Positions 14,692 to 25,357 of a DNA stretch of 64,000 nt are shown piece by piece (the stretch's first letter is position 1; every line of letters begins with the position of its first letter). Under the pieces are notes generated by a model that did not search any database, was not told the DNA's origin, and saw only the letters and a program-made list of their open reading frames with translations. Made by a program: the position numbers and the translations under genes. Source of the DNA: Microcebus murinus (Eukaryota; Chordata; Mammalia; Primates; Cheirogaleidae); assembly GCF_040939455.1 (NCBI RefSeq), contig NC_134136.1, forward strand, positions 102,226,014 to 102,290,013, read 5' to 3'.

Positions 14692-14764
14692 TTTTTTTCT
14701 TTTTTTCTTCTCTTTTTAAAAATTTCAGAATATTGCGGGGGTACAAACATTTTGGTTACATGAG
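14692..14764 (-). mobile_element. 73-bp micro-L1 (3' end only) with TSD
   Basis: An extremely 5'-truncated L1: the T-rich tail followed by the antisense L1 3' end (AATTTCAGAATATTGCGGGG, then GTACAAACATTTTGGTTACA), as also seen at 42770. It is flanked by the 9-bp repeat ATATTTCTT at 14683-14691 and 14765-14773. Confidence 0.85.
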
Positions 14765-14773
14765 ATATTTCTT

Positions 14774-15735
14774 AGTAAAGAAAGCCATTTTTAAAGCATT
14801 TAATTAATATTCTGAATGAGCTAATTGAAAACTTTTTTTGAAGTAAATGCTCATATACAAGCATGTACTGTTTATATATTTGCCAGATTCTTCAAAAAGA
14901 ATAACAATTTTCTAACGTTCACCCTGAACAAAACTAGCTTTCATACACTCATATCTACCATTGATTTTTTGTTTACACTAGAGACACTCTTTTCTGAAGC
15001 AGTTATAAGTGGGTGACCGGTAAGTTAATCAAAAGAGCCTAATACAAAGGAAATAACAACTAAAATTACTATTATAACTTTATATGACGATGTGTTTATA
15101 CATTTTTGAATGCATATTAAACGTAAATATATATATACATATTTTCATTTATAATTCTTCATTTTAACTTAAAATTAATGTACTTTCATTTATCACTTTT
15201 TTGATAAAGTGCCAAAACCGTTTCTTTAAGTTTCATTTTGCCAAATCAAATTCCACAGTCATATACATCATCTATGCATTCCAGTTGTAGGATTTTTTTA
15301 AATAAGTGAAAACTCTTAACACACAGAGGAAGCAATTTGTCTAACAATATTTCTAAGATAATGATTTTTCACATTTTTTAAAGTTGAATCTCTTTCACAT
15401 ATTTTAGCAGCTCATGTTTATCAGGTGCTAGCAAAATAATTCAACTTAGTATTTATGGACAAAAATATGTACTAACATTTATTTTGTTTACTTTATTCAT
15501 ATTGAATTAAATTATGCAATTACAATGAGTAAAACTGGCACAACAAATTTGAGGGGGAAAAGCAAAACTGACTGATAATCAAACAGCTCAATTGATGGGG
15601 ATGGTCCTTTAAGGGTGTAATAGAAGTCTGGTAGCCATGAGCAGAGTTTCAAAAGCATCCCTCAGTAAGTTTTATGAAGGTATTGGGGACAGTGGCTCTA
15701 CCCAGGTAATTAATAAGTAAAAACTGGTTAAGAGA
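14774..15735. other. No recognised feature
   Basis: About 1 kb of AT-rich, unique-looking sequence. The 63-codon ORF at 14825-15016 has no domain. Confidence 0.45.
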
Positions 15736-15740
15736 TTGTC

Positions 15741-15905
15741 ATTGTAAAATATACTAGGCACTCAGGCACACATTTTTAACAAAAAACATTAGTGTGTTTA
15801 ATCCTCACAACAACATGATTACTCTGTGATACAGGCATTATTATCTCATTTTTACAAATGAAGAAACTGAGTCTCAGTGAGGTTAAATGCTGAACCTAAA
15901 GCTTT
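15741..15905 (+). repeat. MIR SINE relic
   Basis: GTGTTTAATCCTCACAACAA, TCTCATTTTTACAAATGAAG and AAACTGAGTCTCAGTGAGGT are the MIR core and 3' part. Confidence 0.85.
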
Positions 15906-16014
15906 CCAATTAAAAAATTCTAAAACTAAAATTGTAATCTTGTTCTAAATAGTACTATCTGCAATAGAGTTTTGATCATATTGTGTAATAGTTAGAAGTT
16001 ATTTATTGGTGTTT

Positions 16015-16110
16015 GGCTAGATTAGGAATTCTTTAAAGGCAGGACCCAATTTTTTTTATCATAGTATCTCCTGTGTGCAACACCATTCCTGGCACACAAG
16101 AGATGCATGG
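16015..16110 (+). repeat. L2 LINE 3' end relic
   Basis: AATTCTTTAAAGGCAGGACC, then TCCTGTGTGCAACACCATTC and CTGGCACACAAGAGATG, follows the L2 3' end. Confidence 0.65.
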
Positions 16111-18350
16111 GTTCTATGGGAAAATATCAACTTATTCAGACAGTAACTTATTAAGTTGGTCCTTGGTCTAATTGAGGAAGAATTTTGAGCAAAATGATTT
16201 CTGTCTCTTGTTTTTTTACATTTATTGCATTGGCGAATATTATTTCGTAATATTTTCTACAACTACCTAAGATTTTGCCATTTTTCGTTATTATGTAAAA
16301 GCTTTATTCAGTTTTTATTTGTATATCATTTATTAAAAACCCTAAATCAATGGCTTCTTGCATGCAAAATGATCTTTCGGAAGATAAATTCAGTTTGTAT
16401 AACAACAAAATGTAGATAATCTCATCATCTAAAATAATATTATTATCTAATATAACTTGGTTTACTTTGATTTGTTTTCATGGAAGTTCAAGTTCTGAGA
16501 TGAAGATGGTGATTAACAGTTAATGTTATTTAGTCAATGTAAAGTCTACAACAACATATTTTTAAAAGATTGCTCTAGTAAATGAGGTCTACTAATGTAA
16601 AGTAGTAAAAGTGGAGATACCATTAATTAATATTGATGTTAATATTACTATTAATTAATATTTAATTATGCTGGAGATGAACCTAAGTAAATTTGAGCAT
16701 GCATAACTCTTAGGGCTTTTTAATTTATTTACTTTTTAACAAATAACAGCAGCTAACAAAATCTTCTATATGAGTAAGAGTTAGCTACTTCCCTCAACCA
16801 TTGCAACCAGGTTATTATGAAGTCAAGTCCCAAAACAAGCTCTGTCACAATAGAGAAATTTATTAGCAAAGAAGCAAAAATAGTTTATACAGCCTATTCT
16901 GTAAGCTTGATGAAGTTCCAGCTGTCTGTCATTTCAGGAGTTTTGACCCTCCAACTTACAAGAAAGATTAAACACTGAACAACATCCCATAAGTAGGACT
17001 CAGTTACTCTTCACAGCCAACATTAGGCAACCAGAATCCTCTAAACCGAAGGCTGGATATAGGATAGTTTAGAGACCAAGTCTTTGGCACAGTCGCTAAG
17101 GGTGGAAGCTACAGACCTTACTGGATTTTTATGTGCTGTTTATTTGAGGTTGGGGAGTGTCTTTATGCTATCTTTGCTAATTCATATAAGTTGAAAGCTT
17201 TTAATTTCACCAACAACAATTCATTTTTAACATATCATGCTAATTAATAAGGTAACCACTAATTTGATCAACGAAAACCCACTTCTGACATGAAATATGG
17301 TGATTAGTAAGACATTTGCATATGATTAAGGACAAAGATAGCTAATGTGTTTGGATTATTGCCTCTGAAGGGAAGGGTGTCCTCAAGGAAAAAGTGATAT
17401 CTGACTCATGCATGATCTATATTCAATTATTTTTTAAGTAAATTACACTTATCATAAAAACTTTCCACTGTGATCACCAGGTATTCAGTTCCTATGAAAT
17501 GGAAAATAAGAAGGGATAATGGAGAGAAAGTGAGCTCATTTATATTCACTACTTTTTGCTTTTTATATAGCTATGTTTTCTTATATAGAAAGACCCACTG
17601 TATTAATTTACAATGTCATTGACTTAATAATGAAGGTGAGAAGAAGGGCAAATCTGCTTGCCAAAATCTCCAGTTTTAAATTACTATACCCCACTCATCC
17701 CTTACAGCAGTTTCTCCCCAAGTGGCTTGCCAAAATAAAATATGCCCTGTAATCATATTCAGTATTCTTCCAAAGAGGGGTTCTGGAAAATATGCTTTCG
17801 TTCACTGGCATTTTAGATGCCCTTTGTAATAGATTGTCCTACTGAGCACTTATATGTCTGGCCCCAACTCATTCCAGCTCCAAATACAGAATATACACAT
17901 TAATATATATTTATATATATATATATATATGAACTTTTAGTCAGTCATAGAGCATGCAGTAATAACATACAGACACATACACACACATGCACGTGTACGC
18001 ACAATATATTTTTCCAGAAAGGTTTTAATATATCTCAGCTTTTACTAATTAGTGAATATTCCTGAAGGTCTTGTATTTTTTTTTTCCCTTTAATTTGAAG
18101 TATGTTGTTGACAAATGACTTGGCCTTTCTATTGTTTATATTGAAAATGCAGGAATGCATTGTCACGGGGCTGAAATTATTAATGTGCATAAATATTCCA
18201 TTTCCCCTCTCCCTCCAGGCACATGGAAATATTCTATTTCTTTTTTCACCCCTTCATGTTGGGTATGGCCATATGACTATTTCAGTCAATGAATTGTAGG
18301 CACAGATTACATGTGTCACTTTAAGGCTTGAGCATTTAATTGCTGGTTCA
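16111..18350. other. No gene; long unique-looking stretch
   Basis: About 2.2 kb without a recognisable repeat apart from a TA microsatellite at 17898-17930. ATTTGCATATGATTAA near 17317 is an octamer-like string, which alone proves nothing. I see no exon. Confidence 0.4.
17898..17930. repeat. (TA)n microsatellite
   Basis: A run of TA dinucleotides with few interruptions, followed by short (CA)n-rich text to about 18003. Confidence 0.9.
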
Positions 18351-18363
18351 AGACCCTCCAGAG

Positions 18364-18690
18364 GGCTGGGCGCGGTGGCTCACGCCTGTAATCCTAGCTA
18401 GCACTCTGGGAGGCCGAGGCGGGAGGATCTCACAAGGTCAGGAGTTCGAGACCAGCTTGAGCAAGAGCGAGCCCCCATCTCTACTATAAATAGAAAGAAA
18501 TTAATTGGCCAACTAAAAATATATAGAAAAAATTAGCCGGGCATGGTACTGCATGCCTGCAGTCCCAGCTACTCGAGAGGCTGAGGCAGGAGGATCGCTT
18601 GAGCCCAGGAGTTTGAGGTTGCTGTAAGCTAGGCTGATGCCACAGCACTCTAGCCTGGGCAACAGAGTGAGACTCTGTCTCAAAAAAAAG
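18364..18690 (+). mobile_element. Alu SINE (strepsirrhine type), sense
   Basis: The only Alu in the plus orientation: GGCTGGGCGCGGTGGCTCAC head with the A box, a right arm, and a short A8 tail at 18682-18689. The middle carries the lemur-type TTAATTGGCCAACTAAAAAT. Imperfect flanking repeat ACCCTYCAGA at about 18353-18362 and 18696-18705. Confidence 0.95.
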
Positions 18691-18706
18691 CCAAAACCCT
18701 TCAGAA

Positions 18707-19855
18707 CACTTCCGCTCACATGACAAGTAGGGGAGCATGTGTCAATTTTGAGGCCCTATCAGCCTAGGGGCTTCAATATTTACAGTGAACACAGCATCAA
18801 CTTGTGGTACATGTGGCGTGTGCAAGAATTACACCTTTATTGCTTCAAACTGAGATTAAAAAAATAAAAACAAAAAATAGCAACAACAAAAACCAGAATA
18901 TAACCAAGCGTGAACTACCTGGTATGTGCCTTTTAATATAAAACACATAATCAATCATTCTTGTAGGTAGAAAGGAATCACATAACTATACAATCTTATT
19001 TTTAAAAGTATTTTCTACAGCTGAAATAATTTCTCAGTTAAACAAAAATGACCACGTGTTAGCAGAATTCTGGTTGTTTCACACAGTCATAAAGCCGTTC
19101 TCTATAGACATTCAGCAAGCTGTGACAGCTTGAAGGTTATCTCTTCATAGAAATGAGACAGTGCTAACATTGAAAGAAAATAACCACAAATGTTTTAGTC
19201 AGTTGTAGGGCACAATAATAGAAATATTCTATATGGTATTGTGGCTCTTTTCACTGTGTCACACTGAGAACGATTTTGAAATTGTTAAAGTACATTACAA
19301 AGAGCCTATCAAGATGTAATACAAATCAGCAAAATTCATATTAAAATTTACCTAGATCATTTACATATACTTTTCATTTTTCTTGATGAAAGTTATTCCT
19401 GTTTGTCTAAAATGAATTATACAGAAAAGTTAAGGTTTATTTTTTTCATTAATATATACCATTGAGATAACATAAATGTGATTTTGAAATCAAGCACCTT
19501 TTATTGCTGAAGATGAGAAATTAAGCAGGTAAATAAGGTCCAGTCTACACACTATTTTTCTCTCTCCTATAACCTTCCTTCTATCTATTCTATCTTTATA
19601 CTTCAGAAACTCTAGAATTCATCTACCTAGAACACTCCACCAAATCTTGTATCCCTGATTTTTAAATACTCAGGGAAAATGGATAGGAACCTAGAAAATA
19701 AATAAAAAGTAATTGATTAATACAAATCCAACTCTTTGTATACTGCTCACTCCAAAATGCTGTTACCACAATACAGAAAGTTAAAATAATATGACACTTT
19801 AACCTCTAAATCAGTCAATTTAAGAGATACTGAGAGTACTGTTTTCAAGAGATTG
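18707..19855. other. No recognised feature
   Basis: Unique-looking sequence without a repeat signature or ORF of note. Confidence 0.4.
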
Positions 19856-19859
19856 ATTG

Positions 19860-20560
19860 AAATCAAACCTTTGGGCTGGCATAAGAAGAATTATTGCATG
19901 ATTTTAACTTCCAGAGCAATAGTCATCTATATGCAAGTTATCAGTAGCTGATTGGCTCCAATTATTTCTTCAAACATCTAAGAAAGACAAACCATAGACA
20001 TAAAAAGCTCTTGCTCATTTGCATATTCATAATACCTCAGTGAATCACCAGGACTGGCACTGATGCTGCCTGAATATTAATGCAGGGCCAACAGCTGAGC
20101 TGAAGGGCAAAGCAATATATAGAAACAAACTGCAATTTCCCTCCAGAATTCACAATTTAACTTAAAGGTAGACAGCTTTTTAAACCATTTATTATTATTA
20201 TTATTATTTCATCTCTATGACAAGATTGTTCCACATTTCTAAGAGTATCTAGTCATACTGGCACAGGATTACAGAACATCTTCTATTTGTATTTTACGCC
20301 ACGTTTGATCATGCAGTCTTCTTTTATACCAAAAACTACAAACTACTCCAGCTTACATGCTAAATAGCTATGCAACATGCACCCAAAAAGGAGAAAGACA
20401 AGTTGTACACTGCATTCAGCTGAAGGGCATCTATTTTTATATGCTTTTAAAACTTCAAATTTGTGAGCTGTTAAAAGTGCAGATAGTTAAGTACCTCTGC
20501 TTTGCTTTTCTTCTCCCTTTGCCCTTTAATTTCTTGTAAAAACCTCTGTCTTGTGCATAT
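19860..20560. promoter_or_regulatory. Candidate conserved non-coding element (inference)
   Basis: A 700-bp stretch free of recognisable repeats with dense homeodomain and POU-like strings: GCTCATTTGCATATTCATAA at 20014-20033 (contains an octamer, ATTTGCAT), TGAATATTAATGCAGGG, CAGCTGAGCTGAAGG, and an (ATT)n run at 20190-20209. Compositionally it looks like a vertebrate developmental enhancer. That is an inference from texture only; conservation cannot be seen from one genome. Confidence 0.3.
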
Positions 20561-20682
20561 GTGTTATACTATGTAATTACAAGGTTAAACATGTTTGTTT
20601 TATTCTTTAAAATAAACTTATAGAGACATAAAAAATAAAAGAAAATAAAAACCTCTGTCTCCTGACCCCACCCTTTGTTACA

Positions 20683-21034
20683 GCTCTAATGTGTATTCCT
20701 GCCTTGGCCTCACTGGGGAAAGCCACACTGAGACTTCCAGATGAAATGCTTGCAATTCCTTCTGAGAGATGCAGCAGAATATTTGTGGAAGAATATGTAG
20801 GAGGGAGATACGTATTTGAAGTTTGCATGTGTGATGTATTTGTAGCATCGCCATTACATTTATACATCTGTGATCACAAGATTGTTTATTATAGGATTCT
20901 ATTTTCCTTGGAGAAGTGGCAGATTAGACAAAACTCTCCCAAGCATTTGCATTTCCTTTTCTTGAAGAAGGCGCTGTCTGCCAACAACAGTATCAGAAAA
21001 CAAACAAGGGTAGATAAAACATTATTTCTTTAAA
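20683..21034 (+). other. Open stretch after an acceptor-like site; no product recognised
   Basis: A pyrimidine-rich stretch ending CCCTTTGTTACAG is followed by 114 open codons from the ATG at 20689. The product has no domain I recognise. The opposite strand is also open for 86 codons over part of it (20607-20867), which weakens the coding case. No strong donor site closes it. Most likely non-coding. Confidence 0.15.
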
Positions 21035-21134
21035 AACAACCTCAGGTTTAGAAATTAGAGTTCTGTACTTTGCCGATTATCATATTGCTTTTATTTATTT
21101 ATTTTTATTGGGCCTCTATTTCACATAATGGTGA

Positions 21135-21800
21135 ATAATAACCACAAGAGCTAGTCTTTATTGATCATATGCTGTATCAGTCAATTTTTGCTACATAACA
21201 AACTACCTCCAAATTCAGTGGCTTAAAACAATAAGCTATTATTGGTCATGTGTCTGTGGATTGTCTGGGTTTTGGCTAATTTGGGAGTGGGTTCAGTTTA
21301 TTTCTTTTTCAGGCTGTGGGAGTTAGAGTGGCCCTACTTCTCCCTGCAGATGTATGGGTTGGCTAGAGTGATTCTGTTTCATTAGTGATATTAACAAAGT
21401 AATATTCTATTCTTGGGTTTAGCAAAGGCACAGTGTGCAAGTGGAATATATGAGACTTCAAGGCGTAGGCTAAGATCCATAACACTCACTTGCCATTTAT
21501 ACTATCAGTCAAAGTCAAACAGCAGGAAGATATACATTATCTGTTCAGTGAGAGGAACTGAAAGTCACATGGCAAAAGGAGGAGTGAAAAATTGAAACCA
21601 ACAATGTAATCTACTATCCACACTATGGCCCATGCCCCTTTTTTAGCATGTTACCTATATCATTTCAGTTAATCTTCAGAGCAACCCCATGTATTATTGT
21701 CATCATTATTTTACAAACAAAAAACTGAGGCACAGAGAGGTTAAGTAACTTGTCTAGTAACACACAGCCAGCAAGTGGTAAAGCAATGATCAATCCCTAA
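21135..21800 (+). repeat. MIR relic split by another old repeat
   Basis: 21135-21180 (TCTTTATTGATCATATGCTG) and 21640-21795 (CATTTCAGTTAATCTTCAGA; AACTGAGGCACAGAGAGGTT; GTAACACACAGCCAGCAAGT) are the two parts of one MIR. The 440 bp between them is a different old repeat. Confidence 0.75.
21181..21620 (+). repeat. Ancient interspersed repeat inside the MIR, family unnamed
   Basis: It begins TTTTTGCTACATAACAAACT and CAGTGGCTTAAAACAATAAG and ends with AGTCACATGGCAAAAGGAGG. This string combination belongs to a common old mammalian repeat, but I cannot name the family with confidence. Confidence 0.55.
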
Positions 21801-23015
21801 GCAGATCTTAAAATTGGGCAGATTTTCTCAAATACTCCATCCCACATGATTTCAAAGAATATTTCTATATTTAGTAAAGAGATTATGAAGGTATGGGATT
21901 TAACATTCAGCCATCATTATAATGATAAAGTAAGAATAGAGTGTAACAAAAATTCTGCTGAAATAATACTATTCTTTTCTAAGCCATCTTATCCTTAAAA
22001 TTCATTTATACATGAGACAGAATAAGGATAATATTCTCAGCAGGGAAGAACCACAGACCAATTAATGAATTAAATTTCCATTTATAGTTCTTTTGTGATA
22101 AATAATTATTCCTTAGAACAAGAAAGACCCTCTTTGACAACAAACACCTCATATAAAAATTATAACTGATTCTCTTTTATTAAAAATGTATACCATACAA
22201 ATGTAGTTTTTTAGACTTTAATACCATTATCAAAAACCATAAATGCCTGTAATAATAACAGAGAACTTTAGTGAACAAAGTTCATTGCTTCAGTGGTAGT
22301 GGAAATATAACCAGACACCTAACAGACATTTTCTAATTGTCTTGTTGGTAATCGATACCAATGTGGTCTTAAAATATGCATATATTTTTATTGGTTTTAT
22401 GATTTTTCATATTTTAATTTATTGATTAACAATTGTTTTCAGAAACCTGAAGAGGTTTGGTTGAATCCAAAAAGTAAGTCTGCACCATGGAACTAGTGCT
22501 CATTCTAAACTGCTTTCTTATTGTTCTTCATTGTATAAAAGGTGGCTTAGTAAATAGCACAAATGGTTAAAAGAGTGTAATATTCTAGACTAAATATGAA
22601 AACAACAGGGAAAAATGATGAACACTGACATCAATTTAACCTCCATGTCACAAGTTTCCTCCCCAGGGTTAAGCCATACACAGAGAACAGACAGATTTTG
22701 TTTGAGAGTAAGATCAGTATCCATAGAAATGGGAATACTAAAATATTGAAATGAATGTCTATGTGTAGCTTATGTGAAAGAATATATATAAGCCTTGTCT
22801 TAGATGGACATTGTTGTGTTTTTTAAGATTAAAAATTGTACTGACTCTCACACTTGGTCCATTTCCCTTACCTCATACCTAAAACATTTCAGAATCTTAT
22901 TAAATGCAGACTGGAAACTAGGAAGATGAGAGCATGTCTGAGTGTGTTTGTTCTGTTGAGGAAAGAGCATGGTATGTAATAAATATTCAATAAATATTTT
23001 TGAGGAATGCAGTAT
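21801..23015. other. Unique-looking sequence containing the donor of a local duplication
   Basis: No gene or repeat family recognised. The segment 22697-22950 recurs, about 95% identical by eye, at 25107-25357 inside an L1. Confidence 0.5.
22697..22950 (+). repeat. Local duplication, copy A (probable source)
   Basis: A 254-bp segment in unique-looking sequence that matches 25107-25357 in the same orientation, with roughly a dozen substitutions and a 3-bp indel by eye. This copy is contiguous with its surroundings, whereas copy B interrupts an L1, so copy A is the likely source. Confidence 0.93.
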
Positions 23016-23019
23016 TATG

Positions 23020-23200
23020 AGCTTTTTACACCACTAGACTCAAACAGAACTGGGTTCTTAATAGTCAAATGACCTTGTTCAAATTATTTTATACTACAAA
23101 GGCCAGTTCTGTTTTTTTTTTTAATCTGTAAAAATGGGGATAAAAATCTACCTATATCACAAAATTGTTTAGAGGAAAAAGTGAAAACATTTATTTCTAA
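23020..23200 (-). repeat. MIR SINE relic, antisense
   Basis: CAGAACTGGGTTCTTAATAG, ATGACCTTGTTCAAATTATT and TAATCTGTAAAAATGGGGAT follow the reverse complement of MIR. Confidence 0.75.
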
Positions 23201-24228
23201 CCAAGTTTCCCCAAACTTAATTAACTGATGGATTAAAATGGAATCCTATTAATATTATTAACACAGATTTTAATAATTCTGGCTCTCATCTGCTGAGGAA
23301 GAACTTCTAAGGCCCTTCTTCCTAGATCTCTCCGAGATATGTTTGGATATCCACAGGGAGGGTCTCAAATGTGCTCATGAGAGGCCCTCTTCCATTTTTC
23401 AACCTCAAATCCTTTGCTGATGCTCATGGCCTGCAACAGATCAAGAGAATGGCTTTCACCCCAGCTGGCTACAGTTGCCATTCAGTTACTCAGAAAATGC
23501 TCATACTGAACCCTATCTCTTGTTCCTAATGTTGCAGCTTCTCAGAGTATCCAAAGGGCACTGCACTGCTTTAGTTGAAGTCCTCAATGTGATGAAACTC
23601 TTGTATTCAAGGTGCAAGTAGAAGGATCATCCTTGTCTTTAACCCTAAAGCCTTCCTCTCTCTCTAAAGCGTAATTACAAATCAACTTGCTGATCATGGG
23701 ACAGGGGTCACTATCTGACATAGAAACCATGCTTTTACATACATCTCATCAGGAAAATTCACACACACAAATACACATCACTTCCTGTCTCTTTCCTCCT
23801 TTAGGATGGACTTTAGCATATATGAGAGAAGAAAATTTGCTTGTATCTTACTGCCAACCATGACCCTTTGAAATGGGTTGTTTGGTGAGATAAGACCATG
23901 GATTTACAGAGTATTGAATACCTGGTGCTGTGTGGCTCATTGTTAATATTGACTCTACCATCCTGAATGGCTCTTTTAAGATTTTTTGGGTTTGGGCCCC
24001 TTTGGACATCCACAGAGATCACAATTTAATTGATCTGAAATAACTTGCTGGCATAGGTAATTTCTAACAGTTCCCTCATTTCCAATGTGTGGTTCAAAGG
24101 GTTAAAAACTACAGCTTCAGACAATCTGATGAAAGCCTATTTTACCAGATAAAATGTGCTTATATTAATAATTTTAGTTAAATGTCAGGTGTCTGTGAAT
24201 AAACTGAAACTTAGTTTAAGGGTGATTG
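23201..24228. other. No recognised feature
   Basis: About 1 kb, slightly more GC-rich than its surroundings, with a CA-rich patch near 23761. It might be an old LTR-element relic, but I cannot tie it to a family. No exon seen. Confidence 0.4.
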
Positions 24229-24236
24229 ACCTAGAC

Positions 24237-24432
24237 CAGATGTCCTCAAACTATGGCCTGCGGGCCACATGCAGGTGTTTTTGCCTATTTGTATTTTTTA
24301 ACTTCAAAATAAGATATGTGCAGTGTGCATAGGAATTTGTTCATAGTTTTTTTTTTTTAACTATAGTCCAGCCCTCCAGCGGTCTGAGGGACAGTGAACT
24401 GGTCCCTTATTTAAAAAGTTTGAGGACCCCTG
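24237..24432. mobile_element. hAT miniature transposon (OC1/Charlie-like), 8-bp TSD
   Basis: A complete 196-bp non-autonomous element. It begins CAGATGTCCTCAAACT and ends AGTTTGAGGACCCCTG, so the termini are inverted repeats matching at 14 of 16 positions. The flanks ACCTAGAC at 24229-24236 and 24433-24440 are a perfect 8-bp duplication, the hallmark of hAT transposition. The interior holds no ORF, so it needs a transposase from elsewhere. The ends resemble the OposCharlie1 (OC1) type of hAT reported as horizontally transferred among tetrapods. That family call is from memory. Confidence 0.9.
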
Positions 24433-25106
24433 ACCTAGACCAATAAGTTTGGCTGATCCTGCGTGTGGGGAAGTAGCTATCAGCATACTAAGATGAATAT
24501 TAAAGAGGCTATGTCCTAGAATGGTGCAATAATCAATGTTATCTAATCCAGTGTTTTTTTCTTTTTATTTTTAGTAGACACGTAATAATTACACATATTT
24601 GTGGGATAAAAAATGTTTCAATACACGTATACAATGTGTAATGATCAAATCATCATAATTAGCATATCCATCACCTCAAATATTTATCATATCTCTGTGT
24701 TGGAAATAGTCAAAATCCTCTCTTCTGTTATTGACTATATTCATGCTACAGTGCTTTAGAACACTAGAATTTATTCCTCTGATCTAGCTATAATTTTGTA
24801 TCTGCTAACCAACTTCTTTCTATTCTCTCATCCCTTTCCCAGGCTCTAATAACAACAATTCTACTCTCTATTTCTGTGAGCTCAACTTCTTTTTAGCTCC
24901 CATATATGAGTGAGAATATGCAGTATTTATCTTTATATGCCAGACTTATTTCACTTAAAATAATGTACTCTAGGCTCATCCATGTTGCCATGAATGGCAG
25001 GATTTTATTCTTTTTCATGACCATATAGTATTCCATTGTGTATATATGCCACATTTTCTTTATCCATTCAATTGTTGATATTTGTGAACACATCACAATT
25101 GTGATA

Positions 25107-25357
25107 TTTGTTTGAGAGTAAGATCAGTATCCATAGAAATGGGAATACTAAAATATTGAAATGAATGTCTATGTGTAGCTGATGTGAAAGAATATATATA
25201 AGCCTTGTCTTAGATAAACATTGCTGTGTTTTTTAAGATTAAAAATTGTACTGACTCTCACACTCTCATTTCCCCTACCTCACACCTAAAACATTTCAGA
25301 ATCTTATCAAATGCAGACTGGAAACTAGGAAGATGAGAGCACACCTGAGTGTGTTTG
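25107..25357 (+). repeat. Local duplication, copy B, embedded in the L1
   Basis: 251 bp matching 22697-22950. The L1 text stops at about ATTGTTGATATTTG and resumes at CTGTTGTGAATAGTGCTG. Both junctions sit on short identity with the source (TTTGTTTGAGAG at the left, GTGTGTTTG at the right). No A-tail, terminal inverted repeat or target duplication is visible, so it is not an ordinary transposon. Confidence 0.93.

Noticed and set aside
20689..21033. 114-codon ORF after an acceptor-like site
   Set aside because: No domain, no convincing donor site, and the opposite strand is partly open too. Kept only as a low-confidence note.
22800..25260. Local duplication considered as an assembly error
   Set aside because: The two copies differ at about a dozen sites and by an indel, and they have different flanks, so a collapsed or repeated contig is unlikely, though long reads would settle it.
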